Below, in pieces: positions 1 through 14,600 of a DNA stretch of 64,000 bases; positions within the stretch are counted from its first letter, which is position 1; each line of letters starts with the position of its first letter. The stretch spans positions 7,420,001 through 7,484,000 of the forward strand of contig NC_092566.1 of the NCBI RefSeq assembly GCF_037975245.1, written 5' to 3'. The notes below the pieces were generated by a model. The model searched no databases. It saw only the letters and a list, made by a program, of their open reading frames with translations, and was not told where the DNA came from. The DNA is from Apostichopus japonicus (taxonomy: Eukaryota > Echinodermata > Holothuroidea > Aspidochirotida > Stichopodidae). The position numbers and the translations under genes are program-made.

Positions 1-2548
1 CTGCTTGTGTTTATCTCAAACTGCTTATCTGAAAACCCACTAACGAGGGTGGCAAAACAGTTGTAGCGTCTAATTAAATCCTTGGGGCATATAACTGATT
101 AATACGATTTTTTTAATTTTTTTTTTATTTTTATATTTTATATCATAACAGATTTTTCATTTTAGGGTGTCTCCGTCTTCATCATCTTCTTTCATGAGTG
201 TTCGCAGACAGAAATATTTTTAAATTCAAACATTATCCCAATCTTTTAATCCATCTTCCACTTGATTGCTTCCATATACTCTTGAAAAAATGTCACCCAA
301 AGACAGAGAGAGCCAGGGCAAAAAAGCCAAACAACATCTTTCACTCTCAAGCACCCCCCCCCCAACCCCCCGGCACCTTAATACATCTAGCCTTTAACCA
401 TATGATCTTTATTCTAGAATTGAAGAATGTCACGCACGATAGTAACAGACACTTTCAAACTTCTTGTCAGGCATTTTGGTAATTTTGAAACGTAAACACT
501 GTCGGGTTACCTAACTAGAGATTAGATAATGTTTTGTTTTTAGAATGTATTAAGCAGTAGGTTGATAGAGACTATATTCAGTGAAAGTGGCATTTTAGAA
601 ATTCAGGAAAAAAATATCTCTGATCTCATGATATGTCAGAAAATGAAATAAAGCAGCAAGATATATGGTAATGATATGCTAATGTATGCTAATGAGGGTT
701 CTTTCTTATATATCGTAGTGGAGATGAAATCTTTATAGTCTGCCTACCAGCTCTTAATATGGACTCAGATGTAAAACTATTTATGAAATATTGTACATCT
801 TTCGGATATTGTATGATATCCGTGCTCATCTTCTCCAGTTTGTGTTTGACTGGGATCTTTTTCAGCTACTCTTGCTACGAGATATGGCGTGTAAATATGC
901 TCGGTATAAACAAATCTCGAAAAAAGCAGTTATATAAATTATTCGTGACTTTCAATCTGTTATGTAATAACACCACAAAAAGTAAAAAAGTATACTGGAC
1001 GAATGACATCGTCTACCAAACTTAACGTACCCCCCTGATCTCTGAAATATTTCAAAGCATCTACTGTAGGAGGTATGCCTGCAGTTTGGAATTCCTTAAA
1101 ATAGCTTACTTGAAACCTGTGTCAGTAAACTTTAAAAATCTAACACCAAAAGCCATTTGACACAATCTTGTGTACCACATCTGTGTGTAAGTAAGATATA
1201 CCACTTTCCCAAATCAGATACTCAAACAGCTTCATAAAATTTCCCTCTCCACTCACCCACCCCCCCTCCCACCTCCCCCATCCCTCAAAATCACATTGCC
1301 ACTTCCTAGTATGTATTTGTAGGTGCTATAATCGTTGTTTGAAAAGATTTTCACAGGGTAAACAAGTGAACAAACAACAGTACAAGTATTATTGATAGTT
1401 ATTGGGTCATCGGCAGACTTTACATAGACTTTAGAAAGAGACAAGTAATTAATTCCACAGCTGTTAATCAATAACTACATTTTTAATAACTGAAATCGGT
1501 ATAAATTAGTTAAATCTGCTAGGAAATGATTTGATAAATTTCAGAAATTCAGACCAAAGTCAGGTTTATTGATTGGGTTCCTACAGTCTGTTTCTATCGA
1601 TTTGCTGTCACAGTCTTCGCACAAAATCTCAAAACTAGAAGATTAGTGTCATGGATAAAAGCACTATATTGATTGAATGTTTGAGAAAAGGGAGAAAAAC
1701 ATGGTAATAGGGAGAGAAAGTTCAATACATTACAAGTTGTAAAAATTTGGTTACCAAGAAAATGCAATTCAATACAAAAAAAATTTAAGGAGATGGGCAA
1801 CATTCAGAAGATGTGTTTTCTTCAAATATCTAAACAAAGCATTTGTTTACTACTTTGACAATCAACTTATTTGCAATTCATAGCAAATCCTTTCATGGAT
1901 CATCAAAAATAGAAGCAGATGTCATGGAAAAGTCATGGACAAATATTGAAAGAGCACAGAAATTTTTGCCTACGTTATGAACATGTATATAAATTGCAGT
2001 CAAAACAAATTGTTTTCATAAAGTCATGGAAAAGTCATAGAAAAGTCATGGACAAATTTAGAGAGAGCGCAGAAATGATTGGCTACGTTATGAACATGTA
2101 TATACATTGCAGTCAAAACAAATTGTTTTTGCAAAGTAATGGACGAAACAAATCTTTGACAGGGGAAAATTCATGGAAAAGGATAAAATTTGTACAAAAC
2201 CCACAAGTGTTGTTCACAGGTTAAAGCATAGGGCAAAACAGGTATCATGGAAAAATCATGGAAAAATCATGAGAAGTGTAAATAAAAGAATGGAAAAAAA
2301 ATACATTGTCCTTACAGAAACTGGGAAAAACAACAGGATATAATGGAATTTATATCCGTTGTTAAAGGCCAAAGACAACTCAAGGTGAGGAGGAAACAGT
2401 TCATTGTCAGAATATAACATTGATGTAACTTGCAAAACAGGAAATTTAACTAAGTATGTGAAATGCAGAAACTAAAAACAAAGGGGGAAACAAAATTTAA
2501 AATTTGAATTCAAGAAAGAGAGAATAATAAAATGGTGTAAAAACTTAC
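1..2548. other. Intron after the linker exon; no exon seen
   Basis: AT-rich intronic DNA downstream of the linker exon on the sense (minus) strand. It holds the tandem duplication at 1921-2145, C-runs near 353-363 and 1259-1280, and poly(T) near 110-130. I looked for the next ankyrin exons (the acidic linker and ZU5 start) and saw none, so they lie beyond the left edge. Confidence 0.8.
1921..2145. repeat. Two-copy tandem duplication, period about 113 bp
   Basis: Copy 1 begins at 1921 and copy 2 at 2034. Both start gtcat[g/a]gaaaagtcatgg, followed by acaaat, a GAxAGxGCaCAGAAAT block, tacgttatgaacatgtata, and ca-ttgcagtcaaaacaaattgtttt. Several further short tcatggaaaa units follow as far as 2270. 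The TCATGGAAAA unit looks like part of a dispersed repeat family. Confidence 0.85.
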
Positions 2549-2624
2549 CTTCATCGTCGGAATCGGACATAAAGTTGATTTGCATAGTTTCAGGGACTTG
2601 CACTTTAAGTTTTTCATCATTGGG
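2549..2624 (-). CDS. ANK: Ankyrin exon: linker to the ZU5 domains
   Basis: 76 bp, 25 codons plus one base, so it enters in phase 0 and leaves in phase 1. Acceptor ctgtag, ideal donor gtaagt. It encodes [15 protein letters not shown], then [10 protein letters not shown]. The KLxVPETM and acidic S-DDE motifs match the vertebrate linker just after repeat 24. It is the last exon found in the window and the first to break the phase-0 rule. Confidence 0.93.
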
Positions 2625-5600
2625 CTACAGGGAAGGTTGTGAGATAAATTTATTAAATGAGCACAAATGAAAATGAGGACTACAGAATGACGTAAATTTT
2701 GATCTCGATAAAAGATAATAAAAACAGCAGCAACGACTCAAGAAAGATATTTCCTTCATTAATGGTTGCTTGCCTTTTAAACAGCCACTTTACATTTCAC
2801 TACTTATATGATGTTCATCAGCCCCCAATGAAAGTCTCTTGTTTTATAGATGGAATGGGTTTTATGGATATTGCAATAAAGGTTTGTCAAGCAATAGAAG
2901 ACAAGATATTACTCATTTAGATGGTGGTTATTATTCATTTTCTTGATCACCCAATGCCACAAGATAGCCCCCTCCCCTCCCCCCTCCCCAAGGCACCAAC
3001 TGGCATCAATCCCTTCCTTCTGGAAAAAAGTTATGGTGTCTTTCAAGTTATTCAACTTCACAGAATAACAAAGTTTAATGACTTAAAATGCCTTTACATA
3101 TATTCAACTAGGACTACTAATTTGTCTCTTTTGAAAGCTACATATCCATGCCTTGTGGGTTGCGAGGATATTGTGTCAGAGAAAGTCAAAGGCTTGAAAG
3201 ATGAATTTTGCTGGGGTATGGAGGAAGGATTATCTCTTCAAATCAAAGTGTGACAAGAATTCACAAAATTTACAGCTTTTTAGAAAACCAACTTGAAGAG
3301 AACAGTTAAGGGTGGGGGGGGGGGGTGAGTTTTCTATTACTTTAAGCACATTAGGCAGTCAGTAATAAAAACTGAAAACACACATACCGAGATGACTACG
3401 GTTGTTTCTTCGGTGACAATGGTCAAGGTGTTGACCACTGAGATGTAACCAAGGCGCTTGGCGATAGCCAGTGGGGTGTAGCCATTCTGAAAGAGAAATC
3501 ATTTAAACAAATTTGATTGGTCCTTTTCTCTGAACAAATTCTTACTTTGTCAGAAAAAATGAAAACTTTTTCTCATCTTTTTGAAATGTTTTTGTCAAGC
3601 TAGTGACTTCTTTCCAAACCCACTTCCAAACCCACTTTCTAAACCCACTTTCCACTGAAGAGTGGATATAAAACATGTCTGCTAGAACAACCCCAATGAT
3701 GACTAAAAATCGAACACATTCATATCAGAAAATGAAACCAAATATTTTCCAATTTCAAGTCATTCTGTTCCATTACAGTGTTAAAACTTATTGGTAAATA
3801 TGGCATATTTGTTTTTAAAAAAAAAACCTAGTTTGAAGGTGCAAGCTTTTAATTTTGAAAGGATGTTTCTTTCAGACATCTCAAACTGACTGTGTCATTG
3901 AATTCAGCACTTGCTAAGTCACTAGCCCAACAGATGAGCAATACGTTTAGTGCTCAAGATCTCACCTACATTGGCATCAAAATTTGCAACGACGAGGCAA
4001 ATTTTTCTCTTTCAATAAAATGCTCTCAAAGCTACACTTTCCACGTTAAAGATAAATGTTTATGCTTTTGAACCAACAGCATTTTGGTAAAATCTCTCTT
4101 GGGTATTTTCAGAGTTGTCATAATTCCTTGGATGTCAAGGTTCTTGAATATTGTTTATTAAAAATGATTTCAGCAGTCTGGGAACTTTAACCAAATGTCA
4201 AGCTTTTTGTAAATTGATCGTTCTTTTTTGTTTTGTTTTCTGAAGGAGGAATTGAAGAAGGTTACCATCCTGGCATCAACTCAACAACATCTTTGATATT
4301 TTCTGTAACACGCTCAAGGAGAAAATTTACATATTATCAGATATAGCAAATCTGCAAACCTATGAATTAAATAAGAATCACCAAGCATACAGTAACATCC
4401 AATTCCTTTTTGACGGGAAAACAATTTATGAAAAGTTGGGTAAGAAAGGAAAGGTTCATGTGGGGGCTGAGGAAAGAGGGCAAGGACGGAATACTGAAAA
4501 TTATCTGTGGCTTATAATATTTAATTTCTTTTCTACAGACAGGTGAATCGCTACTTACATTTGCTTTCTCATTAGGGTCTGCGCTGTGGGCGAGTAGGAT
4601 GTTGACGATCCCGACATGACCCTGCTGTGCTCCTTGATGGAGAGGAGTCAGCCCGTGCTAGAGAGAAATGGAATCAAAACAAGAAAGAAACATTTCAGGA
4701 GAGTTTAAGTCAAAATACAGTTTTTTACATAAAAATCTGGTATATCAAACTCAAAGGTTTGGTTCTTCTACAGCTCAGGGAAATAAATATTCTATTGGTT
4801 TAAAACTTTAAAAGGCAAAACTTTCCAACAACAAAATTTTTTTTTTATCTTTGATCAATCAAATTTTAAAGAAGGTATCTTGAAGAATATAATATGGGAA
4901 TCATAATGTTAATATTATCTCTACTCAGTAGTCATTCACAGTGACTGATTTTCTTTGTATTCACATGCCATTAATTATCTACAAAGCTTACTATCTAAGC
5001 TGCAAAAATGTGTCAAAACTCAGGCTTCCCAATCAACACCCATACCTTGGTCTTCTCATGGACACTTGCATCATGTTCCAAGAGATAGGTGGCAGTCTTT
5101 ATGTTGCCATGGTGACAAGCCACATGCAAGGGTGTGTAGCCGGCCTTGGTTTTGGGGTCGATTTCAGCTTTGCTATTGACGAGGATGACAGCGCAGTTCA
5201 ACTGGTCTTCTTGAGCCGCTAGATGAAGAGGTGTCAGGCCATTCTAAAGAAACAGAAAATCAAAATTAAACTTCTCATCAAAACCAGTCTTCACAAGGAC
5301 AAGCAACAGATGTGTTAAGTTTAGGACGCAACCTTCATTAGCAGGGATTAAAACATGTTCCGTGCTTCCAGATAATGCAATTTTATCGTATAAACCTTTT
5401 CTACCCATTGACAAATCAAAGTCGAGGGGGAAGTGGTAAATGAACACTGATATAAATTTACAATGATAGTTTATATCAATTCATGGAATGAACATTGGAC
5501 AGGCACTGGCTTGTGAACTAACTGAAGATACAAACCAACCCACAAATGTAACTTCCAAATTTTGAAACATTTGACAAAACCAGGAGAGATACGTTCACCA

Positions 5601-8600
5601 GGAACTGATGAAAAATATGAATCCAAAATTGCTTGTAATTATATCTGATATGACCCACCCATTTATTTGATAGAAATGTTTGGGAGTGGAATGAACCTCA
5701 CCTTTGATACAATGTCTGGTTTTGCACCCCGTTCTAGGAGAAGCGAGAGCATGTCTGAATGGCCCTCTAAGGCTGCCAGGTGAACAGGACTGATACCGTG
5801 TTTGGTGGTGGCGTTTGGTTCTGCACCGTACTCTAAGAGGGTGGTCGCCACGTCCATCTGATTCTTCTTGGCAGCAATATGAAGTGGTGTGAAACCATTC
5901 TAAAGGTAAATAACAAATAAATAACAATCAAATTATTAAAGGCAATGTTATTCAGATCTAATAATAACAATTATACTTCGATATGCATGTCTACCACAGT
6001 GGGGGGGGGGAAGGAAGGAGGTTGTAAGATATTTGTATCAGCACGACACTTTGAAATACAACTTTCTAACACTGATAAGTGAATGGAAGTCAATCAGTGT
6101 TTTAATGTTGTTAACATTTTAAACATTGACATTTAAAGGCATTGTAATTGAGCTCTATTAAAAAGTACAATACTCTATTGTTCTCAGTATCTTTTGGTTG
6201 CTAGAAGTTTGGCAAGACATTTTACCAGAATGCCACTAGGAAATGAAACTTTGGAACCCTGATTAGAAATGAAAGTCGAATCAGTCGATTGAACTTCAAG
6301 CTTAATGCTAGATTTCTTTCTTTGCCAACCATGTAAGGATGCCCTGAAGAGCCTACCTTTGCTGCCGTGTGAGGCGAGGCACCATGGTCTAAGAGCAGCA
6401 TAGCAACGTCGACATTATCGTAGTGTGCAGCGATGTGAAGAGGGGTGAGACCATTCTGGAAAGGGTGAGAGATAAAAACCAGTTAATATTGGAGTATTTT
6501 ACTTCTCAAGTTAACTATAGTTAGTGTGATGTAAAGCAATAAAAGATGGGGTTTTTTAGGTATAAAGTAAATACCAGGACTATATTTCAATACAATTTTT
6601 TTTTTCTTGGGAAAGAGTAAAGAAATTTAATAAGGATCGTCACCAGCTGAGGGCTGGCTTGCTCAGTTGATAGAGCACTGGGCTTGAAACCCAGAGGTCA
6701 TTGGTTCAAATCCCGTTCCAGCAGTAAATTTCTCGGCTATTTTCCATTGTCTAATATTTCCCAGTCAGTACTCTGTTTAGCCATACCGTGCAAAGAAATC
6801 AATTTCCTTAAAGTGTTATTACCTATTAAGACACAATCACTTTTTTATAGAGACTTTCCTGTGGTGTTGCATTAGCTTTTCAAATATCCCTGAAAATTTG
6901 TCACGAAGATATTTCAGATGACGTTTTCAACTAAAAGTGAATACATTGTATCATGTATCTATCTTACCTTTGCTCTGTGACCAAATGATTATGCATTATA
7001 TGTAGATTGCTGCAGACTGATTGGTCCACGTTATCTCGTGATCAAAATCTAGTATTGCGATTGGCTGGACGTAGTTAGTCGTTCAAATTGCACTGAGAAC
7101 TGAGTTCCTATTTCTCCACATCTCAAAGATGTAGGACCTCCATGATGGCACGTGAGAGTCCATCTTAATTTACACAGACTGTGATCAACTCACTGACAGA
7201 ATAAAACTCAGCAAATCAAGGTTTTGGTTTCTGGATTGATTCTGTCCGTGAGTTTTGTTACTCGATACAAACTCGACAAGCTAACAGCCATCCAAATTGC
7301 CTTCCTGAGATGGGAACAGAGATTATATGACTGTCACGTCGTCTCTTCAAATACATACCTGAGCTTTGGCATCCGGTGCTGCATAATTTCGTAAAAGGAG
7401 TGATGCTACCTCTAGCCGGCCATATTTGGCAGCGACATGAAGAGGAGTGAAGTCTTTCTGCAGATAAAACAAGAAATAAGAGGTATAAAATATAAAAAAC
7501 TCAGACAAAAATGCACAAATGATTTACATATCCAAAATTCTGTATGAAAATCTTTGTCTATGCTTGATTCCTTAAACTCTTTGAATCTTGCAGTATAGTT
7601 ATAAGCAAGAAGTTAAGGTGTAAAACAGTGTAAATTGTCATCGTTCTTTCTCTAAATGGCACATCCAATTTTTCCTTTTATTAATGAAATGAGCAGTAGG
7701 TTACCTTGGTTTTCATGGAGAGGGTGGCACCGCGATCAAGGAGAACGGCAGCCACATCTTCTTTTCCTTCACGGGCTGCGATGTGGAGGGCGGTGTACTG
7801 GTCGCGAGTCTGTGCGTCAGCGTTGGCACCTTTCTCCAACAGGAGAGTGACTATCTCCGCATTTCCGAGCCTGGCTGCGATATGGAGAGGGGTCTGGTTC
7901 TCGTGCGCACATGCATCCACCGTGGCGCCGTTATCGATGAGGATCTTCATCACGTCTATCTGGTTGGAGCGTGCTGCGAGATGCAGCGGAGTCTCGCCTC
8001 TCTGTCGAAAGGATGAAACATATGCACGATTCCACAAAGGCTCACTTTGGTGTTTAAAGTCAGTAAAGTGCAACTGCGCCTTACAACCTCACCCTATAAT
8101 CACTACAATTTTGACCAATCAGCACCTCATTGCTTGAACCAATCCCAACCCCTAGCCCCCCACTACATACACCCACTCCCACAACATACCTCATCTCCAC
8201 AACATACCCCACCCCTCACAAAATAACCCCAACCCCCACAACAAACTCCTCTTTTCTTTCACAACATTCTGTAGTTAACCTTAAGAGTGGATAAATTCAA
8301 TACATTAATCTAACACTATAAACTATGTCCCATCTTAGCCTCAGCCCCTGTCAACATACTAAGCCCTAATTTTCCAATATTCCCCTACCCCCCCCACACC
8401 CCCATCCCCCAGCCTTTCCTTGAATTTCCTGAAATCAATCAATGATGTCAAATATTTAATGCCATTAAATTCTATTCAACATAACCTTACAATCCTCTAA
8501 AAACACCTTGTGACCCACATACCAACCATTTACTTGTACAGGTCCAAAGTTGCAGCTTAGTGATTCATATCTCAATAATACTAAACACCACCCCCTCCCC

Positions 8601-11600
8601 CTACCCCCCCAAAAAAAAAAAGAAGAAAGAAAGACTTACCACATTGGTTACATTAACCTTGGCACCATTCTTGATCAAGTATGGGACAATTTGAACATTG
8701 CCCATGAAGGCTGCCGCATGCAGTGGGGTCAGTCCAGACTATAGAGGAGAAAAGGGGGTAAAATAACAAAGATGTAATGAGGAAAAAAGAAAGTGTTGGA
8801 TGGATGGTAATTTAGGCACAAGCCCCTTACACTGCCACCCCTCCCCCCTCTTCCTTTCTTCCCAACACACAACCATCTCCCTCGCTACTCCTCATCTTTA
8901 AACCTTTCGTCTGTCCAGTAAATTAGCTAATTAACTCCCCCATCACAGAAAAAGAAGGAACACAGTGTAGCAGGCTGGGCAGTACAAAGGAAAGGGTGAA
9001 ACAATTCCCTCCTGATCCTACATTTCCACCTTCGACAATGCTAACCTTTGTAAATGATTCCCCTCCCTCACCCCGACCACCCTCCATGAGGTAATTCCCA
9101 GCTACTCCACTGAGAATGGAAACTACCAAGTTACACTTGTCATACCTTGCGTTTTATTCAATATTGCCATTGTAAACAATCTTAGATTGCCAGAAACAAT
9201 TTCACAAATTTTACTCTTAATTACAAATATTATTTTCCAGCGCAGGTGAAAAAGTGTAAAGTTAATCTTCTGAGAATTAACAAAGATAATTAATCTTTGC
9301 ATTGGTTTGCCCTGGTCTTGGTGGAAATGATGGATGTGAATTACTTGCACCTGAAATGGCACAAGTAGGTACTGTCATCAAGTTGAATGTTATTAAAAGT
9401 CTTGTAATTAAAAAAAAATCAGATAAAATTCGTACCTCTGTCGTAGCGTGAATGGAGGCACCGTACTTCAAGAGAAGTTCAATGACCTTGATACGGTTCT
9501 TCTTGCAGGCGATGTGGAGTGGGGTAAATCCATTCTGTTGTGAGAAATTTAGATGAAAATAAATATCACCGCAAAAAGTTTGCCCGGAAAGCCGCAACAA
9601 ACAGGCAAACACCTGCTTCATCAAATTTGAAGAACATAACTATGGCTGTTCAATATTAAAATTCAACTAAAATATAGAAATTGCCAGAGGAAAAATTGTC
9701 AAAAGAAAAGAAAAATCATAAGAAACGAAGTTGGCTGGTTTTCAAAAATCTTCTGTCATCATGATAAAATGGTGTGCATCCAGCAATTTTGACAGTTCTG
9801 ATTGAAAGCCATTGATTTAAACACAAATTATTTTACCTTTTCATCAAGAGAACTTTCGTCGCAGTCAAAGCATTCTTTTTGTTGATCATTTGCTGTTCAA
9901 GCTTCGGTCATGCTTATGTAATCAACACTTGAATCTTACACTGTGACAATGGTCAATGCCCTGCAATTGTCTGTGTCACACAATGTACTAACAGTACTGT
10001 GACAACAGTCCAGTCATTGCAAGTACCTGTGTAAAACAGTGTGACAACAGTCCAGTCATGCAAGTATCTGTCACAGTGTGATAGCAGCCAAGTCATTGCA
10101 GTGTCATACAGTGTCACAGCAGTCACTTCAGTACCAGTGTCACAGTGTGATAGCAGTCCAGTCCTTGCAGTGTTATACAGTGTCACAACAGTCAAGTCAG
10201 TACAAGTACCAGTGTCACAGTGTGCTAGCAGTCCAGTCAATGCAAAGTGTCTGCTTCACAGTACAAGACAGCAGTAAGACAGAAGTCAAGTATCGATGTC
10301 ACAGTATGACAACAGTCCAGTCAGTACAACCACATGTCATGCAATGTGACAACAGTCTATGTATTGCACATGTATTGTCACAGTGTGACCGCAGTTCATC
10401 AGTTTCAAGAATCTGTGTGATTAAGTGTGACAACAGTCCAGTCTTTACAAGTACCTGTGTCACAATGCAACACTAATCCAGTATTTGCGAGTAACTTTAA
10501 TTGGCAATATGGGGATGGAGGTGGAGGGGATGGAGGGGGAGGAGGGGGAGGGGGGTGGGAGAGAAGATGACAGTTTGTCACTCACCAAGGCTCTAGCGTC
10601 TGCAGTAGCTTTACGATCGAGGAGAAGCTTGGCCACACGATGATGTCCGCAATGAGCTGCTACGTGCAGCGGAGTCAGGTAATCCTGTGGGTGTGAGTGG
10701 AGATGGTTTCAATCGGTAAGAGTAATTAATCATGGAAATTCCAAATGTGTTACGATGAAATGATGAAAACTCTTCAAAGGGAGTCATACACATACAACAG
10801 TGTACCATCTTTGCGATTCCTTCCAAATTAATTTATGTCAGCACAAATTCGAATACATCAGGCCAAAGTGTAAGTTATAGTTTCCATTTTGATCTCATAT
10901 AATTTGTCCATGTATCTCTCTTCTTACATTCACCCATTTTTTCATCACAACTAAACCCACAATTGAAACACCAGGAGTAACTAGAGTTTTATTAAACTTA
11001 AATCCATTCTCCTCCTTATACAACCCCCACCCCCATCCCCCTCTCCTGCTACCCTCCATCCTTCCCCATTCTTGCCTCCATTTTGAATGAAACAATCCGT
11101 CACCAAACTGTTTGCTACTGGCTTATTTAACCCTCCAAAAGACTATCCCATAATGGTTCAAATAGCTATATAGGTCGATACGATTTCCTTGATTTTGTCT
11201 TAGATGTGCCCAATCCTACATTCCCACAGCTAAAATCATCCAATACTAATTTTACAAGCCAATGCTCCGCAATCCATCAGACATCACATAGGACTTTCCG
11301 AGTCGATCAATCATCGATTCTACATGGGGTCGTTGCTGTGGGTATCCCTTGACACAGAGACTCCCAATCCATCTCAATGTGATGTATGCAGAATGGTGAA
11401 TGTGTTGACAGTAACACACATAATGTATTGACATAGTTTACAACACAAGTGAAACAAAATTGATAAACTATGTTCAAGCAGCAGCATAGTAGTGTCAATT
11501 TTACCAATTATGTTTTCATATTTGTTCACTTTTCCTTGGCACTATTCTTTAGATAGGCATTTTGTAAAAAAAAACAGCTGTTTCTGACGTTATTATTTTC

Positions 11601-14600
11601 ATATTTTGGCTTTGTATTGAGATGAGTTTTGATCACAAATCCATCAACACTTCCGTTTGTTAGCTTTGACCTTACCAACAAGTGAAATTTGTTTAATACT
11701 GTTGACTGACTTTTCTTGTATGTGAGCAACACTAACACAAGAAAGTGTCTGAGCGGAGAAATATCTCTAACAACGAACTGATCACCATATTAATCTCTAA
11801 TTCAACTTTATTTGAACCTAGTTTAACAAGATGTCAAGAAGACTTCAGGATGATGAAAAGCAACCCACCCCCCCCCCCAATTTCCTGCACAGAAGTGTTT
11901 TCTAACTTAATCCAAAAGGAATTAAGAAAATTATCATATTACGTAGAATTCGATCCTTCGTAAATTCTTTTCATTTTACCGTGCAGCAATCTTTATTCAA
12001 ACAGAAGAGCTTGGAACCTTCCTTATAGACTAATTATTTGTCTGAACTAGTAACCTTTTGATGTTTACCTTGATACTAGCATAATATAGTATAGCTTCTT
12101 AGTTTATTCATGAATTGTATCTATAATGAATTAATAATGAATAAATGAATTATTATATAAATAAATGAAATATTCTAGGACTCAATCATTTTGTTCAGAT
12201 CCATTGCAATCTTGTTTTGAGTGTAACTTGAAAGGTTTGGTATAAAATATGTTGAGGAGATGGTAAAATCTACTTTAAATGAAAACAATGACTTCCCAAG
12301 TACTCAAGACTACCCACACATACACTAATACATTTCAACATCTGCTCTGATGACTCACGCATACACTGATACATGTCAACATATTTTCCCCCTTTTTTCT
12401 TAAAATTTAACTTTGGTGCCAAACTCTGTTCAGACTAAATTGTATTTGGTCTCATCGCCACATCAGGACTTTTCTCGTACCAGTTTTGGACACATTCAAT
12501 TCAAAGTTGATCAGAATTTGCAAAAACATGTGTCAAAAAAATTGTTTGAAGGAGTTTCATCTTACCACGGTGACATCATCGACAGGTGCTTTGTGAAAGA
12601 GAAGCAGACGAGCGCTGTCGACATGGTCGCCCTGAGCGGCCATGTGAAGAGGGGCCAACCCACTCTGTGGAAGGGAAAGAATATCAAGGAAAAATTTTAA
12701 GCAACACCCTGAGTGGTGGAAAAATGAGATGTGGAGGAGAAGGCACATCCCACTCTGTGGTGGGAGAAAGATTTTCATCAATTAGAGCAACATGCTGTGT
12801 GGGAAGTGTCCGAAGGCAATAACCCACTCTGTGGTGGGAGAAAATATTTCAACATGCTGTGTGGGAAGTGACCCACTCTGTGGTGGGAGAAAATATTTTC
12901 ATCAATTAAAGCAACATGCTTGTGTGGAAAGTGTCAGAAGGCACAAACCACTATGTGGTGGGAGGAATATTTTAATCAATTAAAGCAAAATGCTGTGTGG
13001 GAAGTGTCAGAAGGCACCGCACAACCCACTCTGTGGTGGGAAGCATGTTCTTATAACCTGCACAACCACAGCTCAGTGAGTTAATGTCATGTATAGATGA
13101 ACTTGAACTCTCTACACAAGGAATATTATCTTCAGAAACCAAACAGACAGACAGGCTTACATGGGAAATAAATTGCAGAAGAAGGGCAGTTATAGATTTC
13201 AGCAATCTATTAAGTTTCTACATTGAAGGAGCAAAACAGTGTCGCTGTATAGTAACTATAATGGACTGATATCTTTCTGGAGATGTATTTGGACAGTGGC
13301 TACAGTATCTTCGACAAACTTGAATGGTAAGATCACTGGAAACCATGCATATGTAGAGTCTGTCACTACTCTATACTCTGCATTGGTAAGACATTTCAAA
13401 ACTAAATCCAAACAACAGAAAAATCTTAAGCTTGTTTTCTTTCCCTGCATTTCTTTCTATCAAGAGGATAATGATCAGCAGATAAAAACAAATACACACC
13501 TTTGTTTTAGTTGAAATAGGGGCTCCCCTCTCTAGGAGCTGGTCGACGCATTGATCGTGGCCGCTGCGAGCAGAGCAGTGAAGAGGTGTCAGACCGTCCT
13601 GATGAAGAGAGAGGAAAGACAAAAAAAAAGATGAAAAAAATATATAATAGGGCATGAAATATTATAAAGTCGTACTTCACCATAAGTACAACATGAATGC
13701 CAAACAGAATTCATTTTTAATACACTTTACACAAGAAACTTTCGTTCCTCTCACGCTGCATGACATAATTGATATTTCAATATACTCAAAGCTTACCCTT
13801 GTCTTGGCATCAATTTTAGCCCCTCTGTCTAGCAGTGTGTTCACCATGTTGACCTTACCCCACTTGGCAGCAACATGAAGGGGTGTAATGTGGTTCTGTG
13901 GAGGACAAAGAAAAGAGAAGAACTGTCACACAATTGGAATAAATCAGCATTTGTTTTATAGGTACATCGAAACAGCCGTGTTACTCAAAAGGGGTACTGG
14001 GAATCCATTGATGGCCCAGTGAAATAATAATCCAATTTAGCAATTTCAAGTTATAAAATATATGTTTACGCATGGAGTATTTTCAACCGAGTTATTATTG
14101 GTAGCGTGTACTTTTAACTTGCTGTGAGAGACACACAGCTAGTGTATTTAATCCAGTCATAACAGCTCTTGCGAGGAGAGTGGTCTATTGTTTGGAACTG
14201 AGTCTGTTTTGTATTTTGCTCAGTCTGCATAATTTTGTACAGATTTAACAAAAGGATCTTATGTTTCTATTGTATATATTCACAATCGTTGGTTTTATTT
14301 CACATAATGTTTGTAAATCGTCAAAAATATTCAAATTTTCCTTCGTGTTTTGAATATGTGACTATGTGTTATCGTGGGACTTATTATGATGCACTTTGGA
14401 AATTTCAGAATTTTAACCATAGGAACAGGAAGTCTCGGGCCAAACTTGAAGTGTGCTAGCAAGTCTCTCAACATGTTTTTTTATGACTAAAAAAGTCAAA
14501 CGATGATGCATAAATGCAAAGTTTACGTCAAATCATCATTATCAAGTAACTTCTTTGCGTCAAATTGCTAATTATCAGGTAGATGTTCTTTGTTTTAGCA

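Noticed and set aside
1-2548. Search for ZU5-domain exons
   Set aside because: No minus-strand block with the expected post-linker motifs or with coding-like composition was found.
7706-8137. 143-codon plus-strand frame
   Set aside because: It is the antisense shadow of the exon for ankyrin repeats 14-16.
10078-10476. 132-codon plus-strand frame and a 95-codon minus-strand frame in the same place
   Set aside because: Both are products of the minisatellite unit, which lacks stop codons in several frames.
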